A DNA stretch of 64,000 nt from NCBI RefSeq assembly GCF_009856865.1, contig NZ_WVUD01000011.1:1-64000 (forward strand). The letters are read 5' to 3'. This DNA comes from Solidesulfovibrio aerotolerans (GTDB taxonomy: Bacteria > Desulfobacterota > Desulfovibrionia > Desulfovibrionales > Desulfovibrionaceae). The notes beneath the pieces are model-generated. The model did not search any database, had not been told where the DNA came from, and saw nothing but the letters and a program-made list of their open reading frames with translations. Shown piece by piece: positions 34,235-42,456 of the stretch. A program made the position numbers and the translations under genes. Positions within the stretch are counted from its first letter, which is position 1; every line of letters begins with the position of its first letter.

Positions 34235-35281
34235 TCATTTTTCCAAGGGCTGTGGCGTGGGCTTTGGTCCGCTTTTTTTGCGTGGATGGGTGGTGCCGTC
34301 GCCGAAGAGGGCGTCGTATTGGGCCGTGTCGCCGGGATGGCTGTCGTAGCAGTCCGAGGCGATGATCGGTCGGCCGGCCGCCAGCAGTTCGCTCACCGTG
34401 ACCAGCTTGAAGCCGCGTTTGGTCAGTTCCGCAATCAGGACGGGCAGGGCTTCCCCGGTGCCGTGGCCGTTGCCGTTGGCGTGGCCGATGATGATGTCGC
34501 CGGGGCGCACCCGTTCCAGCACGACTTTTAGGATGCGTTCCGGGGTGCTCAGCGGATCAGGGTCGCCGGTGGTCAGGCTCCACTGGATGGCGGGAAGGCC
34601 CCGCTCGGCGAGCAGCGACAAGGCCTCGGCCCGGCAGCGGCCATAGGGAAAGCGAAATACCGTCGGCACGGCCGGGATATGGGCCAGGATCGTTTCCGGC
34701 AGGCCGTGCCGGCTGGCCAGCTGCACCAGTTCGGCCCGCAGCGCGGCGTACTGGGTTTGGGTCCAGTCTATTTCCCGGATCATGGCGGCAGTGTCCAGGC
34801 GGCCGAAATTGCCATGGGTCCAGGCATGGCTGCCGATCTCGAAAAGCGGATCGGCCATGAGCTGCATGGCCCGATCCGGGTGGGACCGCAGCCATTTGCC
34901 GCCGACAAAGAGCGTGGCCCGGGCATGAGCGGCGCGCAGGGCATCGATGACGGCTCCGTCATAGCCGGCAACCTGATCCGCCAGTTCGCACAGATCAAAG
35001 GTGAGGGCGACGAGCTTTTGGCCGTGGGTATCCACCCGGCGGATGGAACCGCGCAGATTCTCGGGCAGGGGGGGCAGGGCCGGGGCGGTAACGGACGTCG
35101 GCGGTGAACGGTCCGGCTGGCCCAGCCGGCCGGATTTGCGTTCGGCCGCCGTGCCGGCCAGTTCGGCCGGGCTCCACAACGTGCTTGGAATCGTTACCAC
35201 GTCGCAATCGGCCCTGGCCGTCGGCGGCGAGGGGAAAGCAAGGCAGGCAAGCGTCAGGAAGAGCAAAAGGGCAGGGCGCAC
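34235..35281 (-). CDS. exported polysaccharide deacetylase (NodB domain)
   Basis: A 348-residue protein with a signal peptide (about 1-24) and a NodB homology domain (about 95-320). Motif 1 reads LTFDLCELAD, where the second Asp of the usual TFDD is Leu. The metal-site histidines are in SHAWTHGNF, and motif 3 is FRFPYG. The family removes acetyl groups from polysaccharides or peptidoglycan with a divalent metal, so the motif change may alter metal use or activity. The start is a GTG with AAGGAG 8 bases before it. An ATG at 35389 adds a region without family resemblance. A repeated element lies just after the stop. Confidence 0.85.
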   Translation of the reverse strand: MRPALLLFLTLACLAFPSPPTARADCDVVTIPSTLWSPAELAGTAAERKSGRLGQPDRSPPTSVTAPALPPLPENLRGSIRRVDTHGQKLVALTFDLCELADQVAGYDGAVIDALRAAHARATLFVGGKWLRSHPDRAMQLMADPLFEIGSHAWTHGNFGRLDTAAMIREIDWTQTQYAALRAELVQLASRHGLPETILAHIPAVPTVFRFPYGRCRAEALSLLAERGLPAIQWSLTTGDPDPLSTPERILKVVLERVRPGDIIIGHANGNGHGTGEALPVLIAELTKRGFKLVTVSELLAAGRPIIASDCYDSHPGDTAQYDALFGDGTTHPRKKSGPKPTPQPLEK

Positions 35282-35483
35282 GCCGGTATCTCCTTGGGGC
35301 GCTCCCGAACTAAGCCGGGCCGCCGGGGTGGTGTGGCTGGGAAAGGTGGCACGCGGGGCCGGGCTTGGCAAGATGGGCGCGACAGGCACGGGTGACTGGC
35401 AAGCCCCGGTCCAAGCCTCCCACGCCGCCCCGGGAGGATGGCAGTGACCAAAGCGGCGCGGGAGGGGAAGGCGAATAGGCGGG

Positions 35484-35693
35484 CTAGTCGGTGACCAGCA
35501 TGACGCTGGAGGCCTTGACCATGGCCTTTATGGGCTGGCCCACGACAAGGCCCATGGCTTCAACAGAGTGTTTGGTGACGACAGACACGATTTCAACGCC
35601 GGGCGCGATTTCAATAACGACTTCGCTGCTGACCATACCGTTGGTGATGGATTTGATCATGCCGGGTACGAGATTGCGGGCACTGACTTTCAT
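35484..35693 (-). CDS. molybdopterin/molybdate-binding (Mop domain) protein
   Basis: A 69-residue protein consisting of one Mop domain (SARNLVPGMIKSITNGMVSS, then VVIEIAPGVEIVSVVTKHSV). Single-Mop molbindins bind molybdate or tungstate as oligomers and act as a cytoplasmic store or buffer. AGCCCTCC lies 4 bases upstream on the plus strand, so GGAGGGCT is the ribosome site. The modA gene is about 6 kb away and no permease genes are beside either. Confidence 0.9.
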   Translation of the reverse strand: MKVSARNLVPGMIKSITNGMVSSEVVIEIAPGVEIVSVVTKHSVEAMGLVVGQPIKAMVKASSVMLVTD

Positions 35694-35850
35694 GGAGGGC
35701 TCCTGGTTGGAGGTTGATCTACCATGAAAGAGTAGCTGTTCTGATTTCTTCAGGTCAATACTGTCAATTGAATTGGCGCTGCTGTCACCCTGTTATGAAA
35801 TTTCATGTAAGCGGGAGGCTTGGCCGCGGTGAGCGATCCGCAGTATTGTG

Positions 35851-36924
35851 TTACTGGCGCTGCTTGCCCTGGCTATGGGAGTTTTTGCGGGAGGATTCGG
35901 CTTTACTGGACTTGGCCGACTTGGAACGCTTGGATTTGGACGAGACATCGTGGGCATCAAAGCGGGCCGAAGCGCCGCGTCGGGCACTGACCTTGCTGCT
36001 GCGGTGCTCGGAGTTGGCCACGCGCAGGTTCTTGCCGTGGTGGCTTGTTCTGCCGCGCTTGGATGTGATTTTGGTCGGGGCCGGTTCGGGAACGTCGCAG
36101 GAAGCGACCATGCTGTCCACGACGCCGGAGAAAGAGGCGTCGAGGATGCGGGTGGCTTCGCGGTTGCGCAACTGCTTGGTGCGCCCGCCGAGGACCACGG
36201 CGATGACCCGGGAATCGCCGCGTTTGGCCGTGGCGATGATGTTGTAGCCGCTGGCATCGACATAGCCGGTCTTGATGCCGTCCACGCCGTCACAGGAATT
36301 GAGCAGATGGTTGGTGTTGCCGTGGACCGCGCCGTTGTGATTGATCACGGTGGTGGAATGGTAGCGCAGGGCCTGGGGATAGCGGTGCAGATAGCTGACG
36401 GCCAGGGTGGTGAGATCCCGGGCCGTGGTCAACTGGCCCGGGGCCGGCAGGCCGTTGGGATTTTTAAACGTGGTGCCGTTCATGCCCAGGGCGCGGGCCT
36501 TGCGGTTCATCAACTCCACGAAACGGGGGATGCCGCCGAAATGCTCGGCCACGGCGATGCAGGCGTCGTTGCCCGAGGCCACGGCCATGCCGCGCATGAG
36601 GTCGTCCAGGGTGACGACTTCGCCGGAGCGCAGGCCCATGGACGAGCCGCCGGTGGCATCAGCCTGGCGGCTGACCTTGACCCGATCGGTGAAATTGGCC
36701 TGACCCGAGGCCACGAGGTCAAAGACCACATACATGGTCATCACCTTGGTCAGCGAGGCCGGGGGGATGCGGCGGTCGGCGTCCTGGCTGTAGAGCGTCC
36801 TGCCCGAGCCAAACTCCGTGACCAGGGCGGATTTGACGGCCAGTTTCCCGGATTGCTTGGCCGGGAAGGCCGATTTGGGTCCGATGAGACAAAGGAGGAC
36901 AAGCAAGAATAGTACGCGGCGCAT
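35851..36924 (-). CDS. D-alanyl-D-alanine carboxypeptidase (S11 family, PBP5-like)
   Basis: A 357-residue serine peptidase with a signal peptide (MRRVLFLLVLLCLIG). The active site is complete: SxxK in PASLTKVM (Ser57, Lys60), SGN in ASGNDA (Ser117) and KTG in GIKTGYV (Lys218). It trims the terminal D-Ala of peptidoglycan stems in the periplasm. The last 80 or so residues form a Ser-, Lys- and Arg-rich tail instead of the usual PBP5 domain. GGGAGG sits 6 bases before the ATG. The longer frame to 37047 is not needed. Confidence 0.93.
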   Translation of the reverse strand: MRRVLFLLVLLCLIGPKSAFPAKQSGKLAVKSALVTEFGSGRTLYSQDADRRIPPASLTKVMTMYVVFDLVASGQANFTDRVKVSRQADATGGSSMGLRSGEVVTLDDLMRGMAVASGNDACIAVAEHFGGIPRFVELMNRKARALGMNGTTFKNPNGLPAPGQLTTARDLTTLAVSYLHRYPQALRYHSTTVINHNGAVHGNTNHLLNSCDGVDGIKTGYVDASGYNIIATAKRGDSRVIAVVLGGRTKQLRNREATRILDASFSGVVDSMVASCDVPEPAPTKITSKRGRTSHHGKNLRVANSEHRSSKVSARRGASARFDAHDVSSKSKRSKSAKSSKAESSRKNSHSQGKQRQ

Positions 36925-37163
36925 GACGCCTCCCAGATTAAAAAAGTGATACGAGTGCCGCTGCAACCTTGGCTGCCCCTGGCCGTCGTCAGGCGAGCAT
37001 GATCCATGCCAGCCAAAACCTGTTTTGCGGCCGCAAACAGCCAACAAACTGGAAATGCGCGGGATTTGATGCTGGATTAAAATCGGGCCGGCAGACGGTC
37101 CACGGTTGGGCGTACACGCTGGTCAAAAACGTTTACGATTTTCAAACGAGGTGTTTGATAATG

Positions 37164-38339
37164 TTAGACGCTTTTGGGGGCAAGCATTAAATGCCGCAAT
37201 GCCTCAATTTTTTCCAGATACTCCCGGCGATAGACCTCGCCATTATTGGTAAAAGCGGCGGCCCGCCGGCTATGGGCCTCGCACCACGCGGCCAGGGCCG
37301 GGTCCGGTCGGCGCGCGCCGTAGGCCCGCACCATATGCAGCAGATTGTGGCACACCGGCATATGGGGCGCGGCTGCGAGCAGCAGTTCCGTTGCGCTCTC
37401 CTGAGGGCATAACAGGAAATGCCCCACAGCCCGGGCCGCCCGGTAGTTGGAGCCGCTTATGAGATGTTCGATCAGGGCGTCGTCGCTTAAACGCTCCGGG
37501 GCAAAGGGTTGCTGCCAACTTTCCGGCACGGATTCTTGCGGGGCATACGTCACCCGGCCGCTGGCCAGGGTGGCGGCGATTGTGGCCGCAAGAGCCGGCC
37601 ACAGGCCGCCGGCATGCTCCAGATCGCGGCTGATGGCCGGCCGGCCGTCGGCCGGCGAAGCGGAGACGCGCAGAAACGGAAAAAGAGCTTCCACCGGCGC
37701 GCCGGACCGGGCGGCCACCCCGGCCATGATCCGGTCGGCATCGAGAAAAAAGACGCCGGGCACGGTTTCGACCCAGGCGGCGAATTCCCGGCCGGCGGTA
37801 AAGCACAGTTCGCCCCAGCCGTCGAGATAGGAGTGGGGGGCCGGCCCCAGGCCCGGGTAGTGGCTCATGCGCCCGGCCACCAGGATGGGCAGGCCGGGGA
37901 GCCGCTCCCGCAGCAAAAGGAGCATGGCGGCATAGCGGTCGAGATAGCCGGCCGGCTTGGGCACAATAGCCTGAAAATGGCGGTCCATGGCCCGGCCCAG
38001 GGCCGGCTTGCCGGCGTAGGCGTTGGGATCGAGATAGAAGGCGTAGCCGTCGGTTTTATGGAGAAAAAGCGGCCGGTTTTCGTGGAACAGGTTTATGACC
38101 AAGGCCTGGGCTTTCGGGTCGGGCGCAGGCGGCACAAACTGGTCAACAAGTTCCCGGGAGTGGAGATATTCCCCGACCTTGGCCCCAGAAATGAGCGACG
38201 CCACCAGGGGCGGCACGAAGCCCGGCGAGGCCGTCAGCGTCAGGGGCGAGGCCAGGGAGGCAAAAGAGACGTCGCAGCCAGCGGACGCGGCCGCTTCGGC
38301 GCAAAACTGCATCTGGCAGTTGCCGCGAAAAAGGATCAT
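37164..38339 (-). CDS. WcbI-like polysaccharide-associated protein
   Basis: A 391-residue protein starting MILFRGNCQMQF. The GNCQ motif near the N-terminus is characteristic of the WcbI family, a GDSL-like fold linked to capsule or LPS polysaccharide modification. Later segments are HSYLDGWGELCF and a helical C-terminal half from about 270. The assignment rests on one motif and general length, so it is moderate. GGGGAGG precedes the ATG. It is divergent from the MBL-fold gene with 82 bases between, so the two promoters share that interval. No other glycan genes are adjacent. Confidence 0.6.
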   Translation of the reverse strand: MILFRGNCQMQFCAEAAASAGCDVSFASLASPLTLTASPGFVPPLVASLISGAKVGEYLHSRELVDQFVPPAPDPKAQALVINLFHENRPLFLHKTDGYAFYLDPNAYAGKPALGRAMDRHFQAIVPKPAGYLDRYAAMLLLLRERLPGLPILVAGRMSHYPGLGPAPHSYLDGWGELCFTAGREFAAWVETVPGVFFLDADRIMAGVAARSGAPVEALFPFLRVSASPADGRPAISRDLEHAGGLWPALAATIAATLASGRVTYAPQESVPESWQQPFAPERLSDDALIEHLISGSNYRAARAVGHFLLCPQESATELLLAAAPHMPVCHNLLHMVRAYGARRPDPALAAWCEAHSRRAAAFTNNGEVYRREYLEKIEALRHLMLAPKSV

Positions 38340-38421
38340 GGTCAGCCTCCCCGGGTGCTGGGCATCAATCGGCAAGGGGTTTGCAAGGCATTTTGGGAAA
38401 GGACAATTTTACCGGCAGCCT

Positions 38422-39042
38422 ATGTACATCAAGACGTTTCCCATGCAGCCCTACGGGGTCAACAGCTATCTGGCCTGGAATGCCGACGGCACGGCCCTGG
38501 TCGTGGATTGCGGCGGCCAGCCCGACGTGCTGGTGGAGCACTTGCAGGCCTACAGTCTGAAGCTGACAGCTATCCTGCTCACCCACCTCCACCATGACCA
38601 TGTGCTCGGGGTGGCCACGTTGGCCGCGCAGACCGGGGCGCCGGTCTTTGCCTCGGCCGCCGACGCCGTGCTGGTCGAAACGGACAGCGACAGCCCGGAC
38701 GCCGCTTTGCCTGCCGTGCCGCCGTTCGCGTTTAAGGACATCCGTCACGGTCGCGCAACGTTTCTGGGCGAGCCCTGTCTGGTCCTGCCGGTTCCCGGGC
38801 ATACGCCGGGCCATCTGGCCTATTTTTTCCCCAAAACACTTACCGCCTTTACCGGCGACACGCTCTTTCGCGGCAGCGTGGGCCGCACCGACAGCCCCTA
38901 CGGCGACGCCTCCCTGCTCCTGGAGTCCATCCGCAGCCGCCTGCTCGTCCTGCCGGACGCCGTGGAGCTTTTTCCGGGACATGGCCCCTCCACCACCGTG
39001 GGTCGGGAAAAGGCCGAGAATCCCTTTTTCGCTCCGAAATAA
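38422..39042 (+). CDS. MBL-fold metallohydrolase (glyoxalase II-like)
   Basis: A 206-residue single-domain hydrolase with the metal motif LTHLHHDHVLG (HxHxDH) and further His/Asp ligands in VPGHTPGHL and FTGDTLF, ending with FPGHGPSTTVGREK. Two zinc or iron ions activate water. Compared with true glyoxalase II the C-terminal substrate domain is missing. Relatives hydrolyse thioesters of many kinds, and no substrate can be named. No clear ribosome site precedes ATG 38422. An AAAGGA sits 20 bases off, so the start could lie slightly elsewhere. Confidence 0.87.
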   Translation: MYIKTFPMQPYGVNSYLAWNADGTALVVDCGGQPDVLVEHLQAYSLKLTAILLTHLHHDHVLGVATLAAQTGAPVFASAADAVLVETDSDSPDAALPAVPPFAFKDIRHGRATFLGEPCLVLPVPGHTPGHLAYFFPKTLTAFTGDTLFRGSVGRTDSPYGDASLLLESIRSRLLVLPDAVELFPGHGPSTTVGREKAENPFFAPK

Positions 39043-39102
39043 CTTTCGCCGCTTCCCGCCGCCGGCCCGCTGCGTCTGCAGTCCACCTGCCCCATGACAA
39101 TG

Positions 39103-39132
39103 AAAAAAGACGCGCCCCGAGCGGGACGCGTC
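39103..39132 (-). terminator. terminator for the minus-strand carboxypeptidase transcript
   Basis: GACGCG-CCC pairs with GGG-CGCGTC in a stem around GAG, with one mismatched base on each arm. On the minus strand a run of T residues follows. It lies about 220 bases after the carboxypeptidase stop, beyond repeat copy B. Confidence 0.7.
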
Positions 39133-39184
39133 CTCGAAGCCTCTTGTCTTTCTCAACGGGGTAGCAAGGGGGCACTGTATGCGT

Positions 39185-39332
39185 CCGCCGGAGCAACGGT
39201 GGTTCCTGTCAAGCTCCAACGCTGACTCTCCAGGCTGGTAGCCGACCCGTCTACCAGCCAACGCCCAAAACCCCTTAAAAAACTTTTCCCGTTGGGGGGT
39301 CCGGGGGCCTCAGGCCCCCGGCCGCCGGAGGC
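39185..39332 (-). repeat. dispersed 3'-end element, copy B (148 bp)
   Basis: Same element as 34068-34215, roughly 90 percent identical by eye over equal length. On the minus strand it begins 17 bases after the carboxypeptidase stop (39350). The hairpin and the AAAAGTTTTTTAAGGGG block are intact. Confidence 0.88.
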
Positions 39333-39349
39333 ATCTTCTGCCTTCTCTT

Positions 39350-40855
39350 CTAGATGCCGTAAATAGCTGCCGCCTTGGCGCGCAGATGGCGTACCAGCGG
39401 TCCGGCTGTTGGTGCTTGGCCGGTTGCCTGGGTGATGAGGGCGCGCGGGCGCAGCAGGCGGCCTTTTTCGTGGACGGCTTTACCCAGCCAAGCCAGCAGC
39501 GGGGCGAAATCGCCGGCCGCCATGCGGGCGGGCAAATCCGGGATGGCCTGGCCGGCGGCCTCGAACAGGCAGGCGGCGTAAATGTTGCCCAGGCTGTACG
39601 TCGGGAAATAGCCAAAGGCACCGGTGGACCAGTGGACGTCCTGGAGGCAGCCCAGGGCGTCGTTTGGCGGCGTCAGTCCCAAAATGGCTTGGGATTTTTC
39701 GTTCCAGGCCCCGGGCAGGTCGGCCACGGCCAGATCGCCCCGAATGAGCGCCAGTTCCAGTTCGAAGCGCAGCACGATATGCGGGTTGTAGGTGGTCTCG
39801 TCGGCGTCCACCCGGATAAGCCCCGGCCGGATGGCTCCCACATCCCGAAAGACGTCAAGCGGGGTCAGGCCGGCCAGTTGTGGAAAATGCGCGGCAGCCA
39901 GGGGCAGCATATGCTCCCAAAAGGGCAGGGAGCGGGCCACCTGGTTTTCCCATAGCCGCGATTGGGACTCGTGCACGGCAAAGGAGGCCGGTTCGCCCAT
40001 GGGCGTGCCGTAGTGGCCGTTGCCGACATGGCCCAGGCTGTAGAGGGCATGGCCGGTTTCGTGGACGGCACCGAAAAAGGCCTTGGTGAAATCATCTTCG
40101 TCAAAGCGGGTGGTGATGCGGGCGTCGCCCGGCCCGATGAGGGTGGAAAAGGGATGGGTCGATACGTCCAGGCGCGAGGCTGCGGCCGGCAGCCCGAGGC
40201 GGGCCGTGACCTGGGCCAGCAGCGCTTTCTGTTCCTTGGCCGCATACGGCCCGGCGGGCAGGGGAGCGGGCTGGGGCGCGTCAGCGATGGCCCCCAGGAT
40301 GTCTGTGGCGGCGTCCCGTAGCTCAGCCAGGATGGGGGCGATGGCCGCCACGGTCTCCCCTGGCTCGAAGAGATCGAGCAGGGCGTCGTAGGCCTCGCCG
40401 GCATAGCCCAGGGCCTCGGCCTTTTGGCGCGACAGGTCGAGCAGGCTGGTCAGGTGCGGGGCAAAGGCGGCAAAATCGTTGTCTTTGCGGGCCAGTTCCC
40501 AGGCCCGCTGGCCGGTGCTTGCGGCCTGGGCCAGGGCCACGGCCAGGGATTCGGGGATTTTAACAGCCTGCTCATAATCCCGGCGCAGCTCCCGGATGTT
40601 GGCAGCTTCGGGCGAGGCTGCATCCCGGGTCAGTTCCGACCCTTGGCAGGCGTCCAGCCACTGGCCCATGGCCGGATCGCAGGCCCGGCGGTGCAGGATT
40701 GCGGTCAAGGCTCCGATCTGCTCGGCCCGGCCGGCATGGCCGGCGGGCGGGATCATGACCTGCTGGTCCCAGGAGAGCAGGCTCAAGGTGGCCGCGATGT
40801 CGGCCGAGGCCCGGCTGTGGGCGAGGAGTTTGTCGTAGGCGTCCCTGGCGTTCAT
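39350..40855 (-). CDS. carboxypeptidase Taq (M32 family metallopeptidase)
   Basis: A 501-residue M32 peptidase. The zinc site is HETGH in GAVHETGHALYSLG at about residue 265. Family blocks include MGEPASFAVHESQSRLWEN (the third ligand Glu and the substrate loop) and the end region RADETTYNPH-like VDADETTYNPHIVLRFELE. It removes C-terminal residues from peptides in the cytoplasm. The ATG overlaps the stop of the upstream lipoprotein gene (ATGA), so the two are coupled. Two repeats and a terminator lie after it. Confidence 0.94.
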   Translation of the reverse strand: MNARDAYDKLLAHSRASADIAATLSLLSWDQQVMIPPAGHAGRAEQIGALTAILHRRACDPAMGQWLDACQGSELTRDAASPEAANIRELRRDYEQAVKIPESLAVALAQAASTGQRAWELARKDNDFAAFAPHLTSLLDLSRQKAEALGYAGEAYDALLDLFEPGETVAAIAPILAELRDAATDILGAIADAPQPAPLPAGPYAAKEQKALLAQVTARLGLPAAASRLDVSTHPFSTLIGPGDARITTRFDEDDFTKAFFGAVHETGHALYSLGHVGNGHYGTPMGEPASFAVHESQSRLWENQVARSLPFWEHMLPLAAAHFPQLAGLTPLDVFRDVGAIRPGLIRVDADETTYNPHIVLRFELELALIRGDLAVADLPGAWNEKSQAILGLTPPNDALGCLQDVHWSTGAFGYFPTYSLGNIYAACLFEAAGQAIPDLPARMAAGDFAPLLAWLGKAVHEKGRLLRPRALITQATGQAPTAGPLVRHLRAKAAAIYGI

Positions 40856-41511
40856 GGCTTGGCGCTCCTGGCCGGGGTTTTGGCCCCACCGGTTTTGCGG
40901 GCGGCGATCATGCGTTCGTAGAGCGGCTGATAGAAAAAGCTCACGTCGCCTTCGTTGAGAGCGGGATGGAAGGCGCAGTAGACGTTGACATCGCCAAGCG
41001 TCCAGGCGTGGTAGTATTTGTCGCGATTTTCCTGGGTCGGGGGACCGTAGGTGCGGATCAGCCCAGCCAGGGCCGTTTCATAGGCGGCCATGCCGTCGAA
41101 ATTGATCCAGACGTGGTAGAACTGGTTCTTGAAAAATTCATAATAAGCTTCGCGGACAGGTGCTCCGAGCACATCCTTGGGGCCTTGGGGCCACAGGTAG
41201 GTGGTGGTGCCGTTATCCGCAGAAGCTTCCCATTGGGCCAGTCCCGGTTGGGCAGTGGTCGGCGCGCCCCAGGCGATGCCGCCGAAACCTTGGGGGGGGC
41301 CGGCATCGGTCACAGCCAAAGGGGAGGCCTGGGGTGTGGGGGCAGGCTTGGCCGCCCCGGGGCCTGGGGTCGGCTTGGCCGGAGTCGGTTTGGCCGGAGC
41401 CGTACTTTGGACCGGCTTGGCCGAGGTCTTGGTGGCGTTGCGGGTGGCAGGTGCGCAGGCGGCAACGAAAACGAGCAGCACAATAGCGGCAAGGCGCGTG
41501 GCAAAGGACAT
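40852..41511 (-). CDS. putative lipoprotein
   Basis: A 219-residue protein with a lipoprotein signal: a hydrophobic start (IVLLVFVAACAP) with the lipobox VAAC, so Cys19 should be acylated. A Pro/Ala/Lys-rich linker (about 28-66) leads to a globular part with GGIAWGAPTTAQPGL and AYYEFFKNQFYHVWINF. I do not recognise the domain. It is likely bound to the inner or outer membrane and is translated together with the M32 carboxypeptidase, whose start overlaps its stop. Confidence 0.75.
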   Translation of the reverse strand: MSFATRLAAIVLLVFVAACAPATRNATKTSAKPVQSTAPAKPTPAKPTPGPGAAKPAPTPQASPLAVTDAGPPQGFGGIAWGAPTTAQPGLAQWEASADNGTTTYLWPQGPKDVLGAPVREAYYEFFKNQFYHVWINFDGMAAYETALAGLIRTYGPPTQENRDKYYHAWTLGDVNVYCAFHPALNEGDVSFFYQPLYERMIAARKTGGAKTPARSAKP

Positions 41512-41587
41512 GCAGTTCTCCAGACGGGGCGCTCAAAGCTGCGCCTGTCTATAGCCAAACCCACACCGAAAGGAAAGGGCTCGAAAT

Positions 41588-42349
41588 TTATTCCGGTTGC
41601 GTCGGCGGCGGGGTGAAACCGAAGACAGCCAGCGTTGCTTTGGCTTGGGGTGTGGCCAGATAGGCCAGGAAGTCGGCGGCCAGCCGCGTATCCTTGGCGG
41701 CCGCGCTCCTGGCGGCGGTGTAGGTGATGGGCGGCGACAGGACCAGACTGGCAGCGGTGCCCACAGTGATGCCGGGGGCGGCAGCGTCTGTGGCGTAGAC
41801 AAAGCCTGCATCGACTTCGCCGTGGGACACGGCCGTCAGCACATGGCGCACGGACGGATAGTAGACCAGCTTGGAGGTCAGGGCGAACCACAGGGCCTTT
41901 TGCTGCAAGGCGCGTTTGGCGTAGCGGCCGGCCGGCACGGTTTCGGGATTGCCCACGCCGATGCGCCGCACGCCGCCCTGGGACAGGCTGTCGAGATCCT
42001 TGACGCGGGCCGGATTGCCGGGTGGCACGGCCAGGACAAGGGTGTTGCCGGCAAAGACAAGCCGGCTGGCCGGATCGACCCGGCGTTTGTCCACGGCCAT
42101 GGTCATGGTGTCGCGGTCGGCGCTGACAAACACGTCGCAGGCTGCGCCGGCGTCCATGCGGCCAAGCAGCGCCCCGGAAGCGGCGAAATCCAGATGGATC
42201 GTATTGCCGGGATGGAGCTGCTCAAAGTCGGCTTTGACGGCGGTGAAGGCATTGACCAGACTGGCGGCGGCAAACACGGTGATTTCCCCGGCCGCAGCCG
42301 GCCGGCAGGCAGCGATAACCAGGACCAGGGCGGCCAGGAGACGTTTCAT
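41588..42349 (-). CDS. modA: molybdate ABC transporter substrate-binding protein ModA
   Basis: A 253-residue exported protein (signal peptide about 1-20, cleaved near AAAG). Type II periplasmic binding protein with the ModA start EITVFAAASLVNAFTAV, then FAASGALLGRMDAGAACDVF (Ser and other oxyanion ligands), and VFVSADRDTMT. It binds molybdate or tungstate outside the membrane. The modB and modC permease genes are not seen in the window. A porin gene lies upstream, separated by a terminator. Confidence 0.93.
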   Translation of the reverse strand: MKRLLAALVLVIAACRPAAAGEITVFAAASLVNAFTAVKADFEQLHPGNTIHLDFAASGALLGRMDAGAACDVFVSADRDTMTMAVDKRRVDPASRLVFAGNTLVLAVPPGNPARVKDLDSLSQGGVRRIGVGNPETVPAGRYAKRALQQKALWFALTSKLVYYPSVRHVLTAVSHGEVDAGFVYATDAAAPGITVGTAASLVLSPPITYTAARSAAAKDTRLAADFLAYLATPQAKATLAVFGFTPPPTQPE

Positions 42350-42401
42350 GGGAATTCCTCATCAAGTGCGTTGGCTCTTTGTAACGCAGGGCGGCGCACA
42401 A

Positions 42402-42440
42402 GAAAAGGGCCGGCCGGGGCGGTGTCCTGCGGCCGGCCCC
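42402..42440 (-). terminator. terminator of the porin gene
   Basis: GGGCCGGCCG and CGGCCGGCCC form a perfect 10-bp stem, followed on the minus strand by TTTTCTT. It lies between the porin stop (42457) and modA. Confidence 0.85.
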
Positions 42441-42456
42441 ATGCGGTGGCGGTGTT

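Noticed and set aside
38095-38421. N-terminal extension of the MBL-fold gene
   Set aside because: The extra 109 codons lie antisense to the WcbI-like gene and have no MBL resemblance. The fold starts at 38422.
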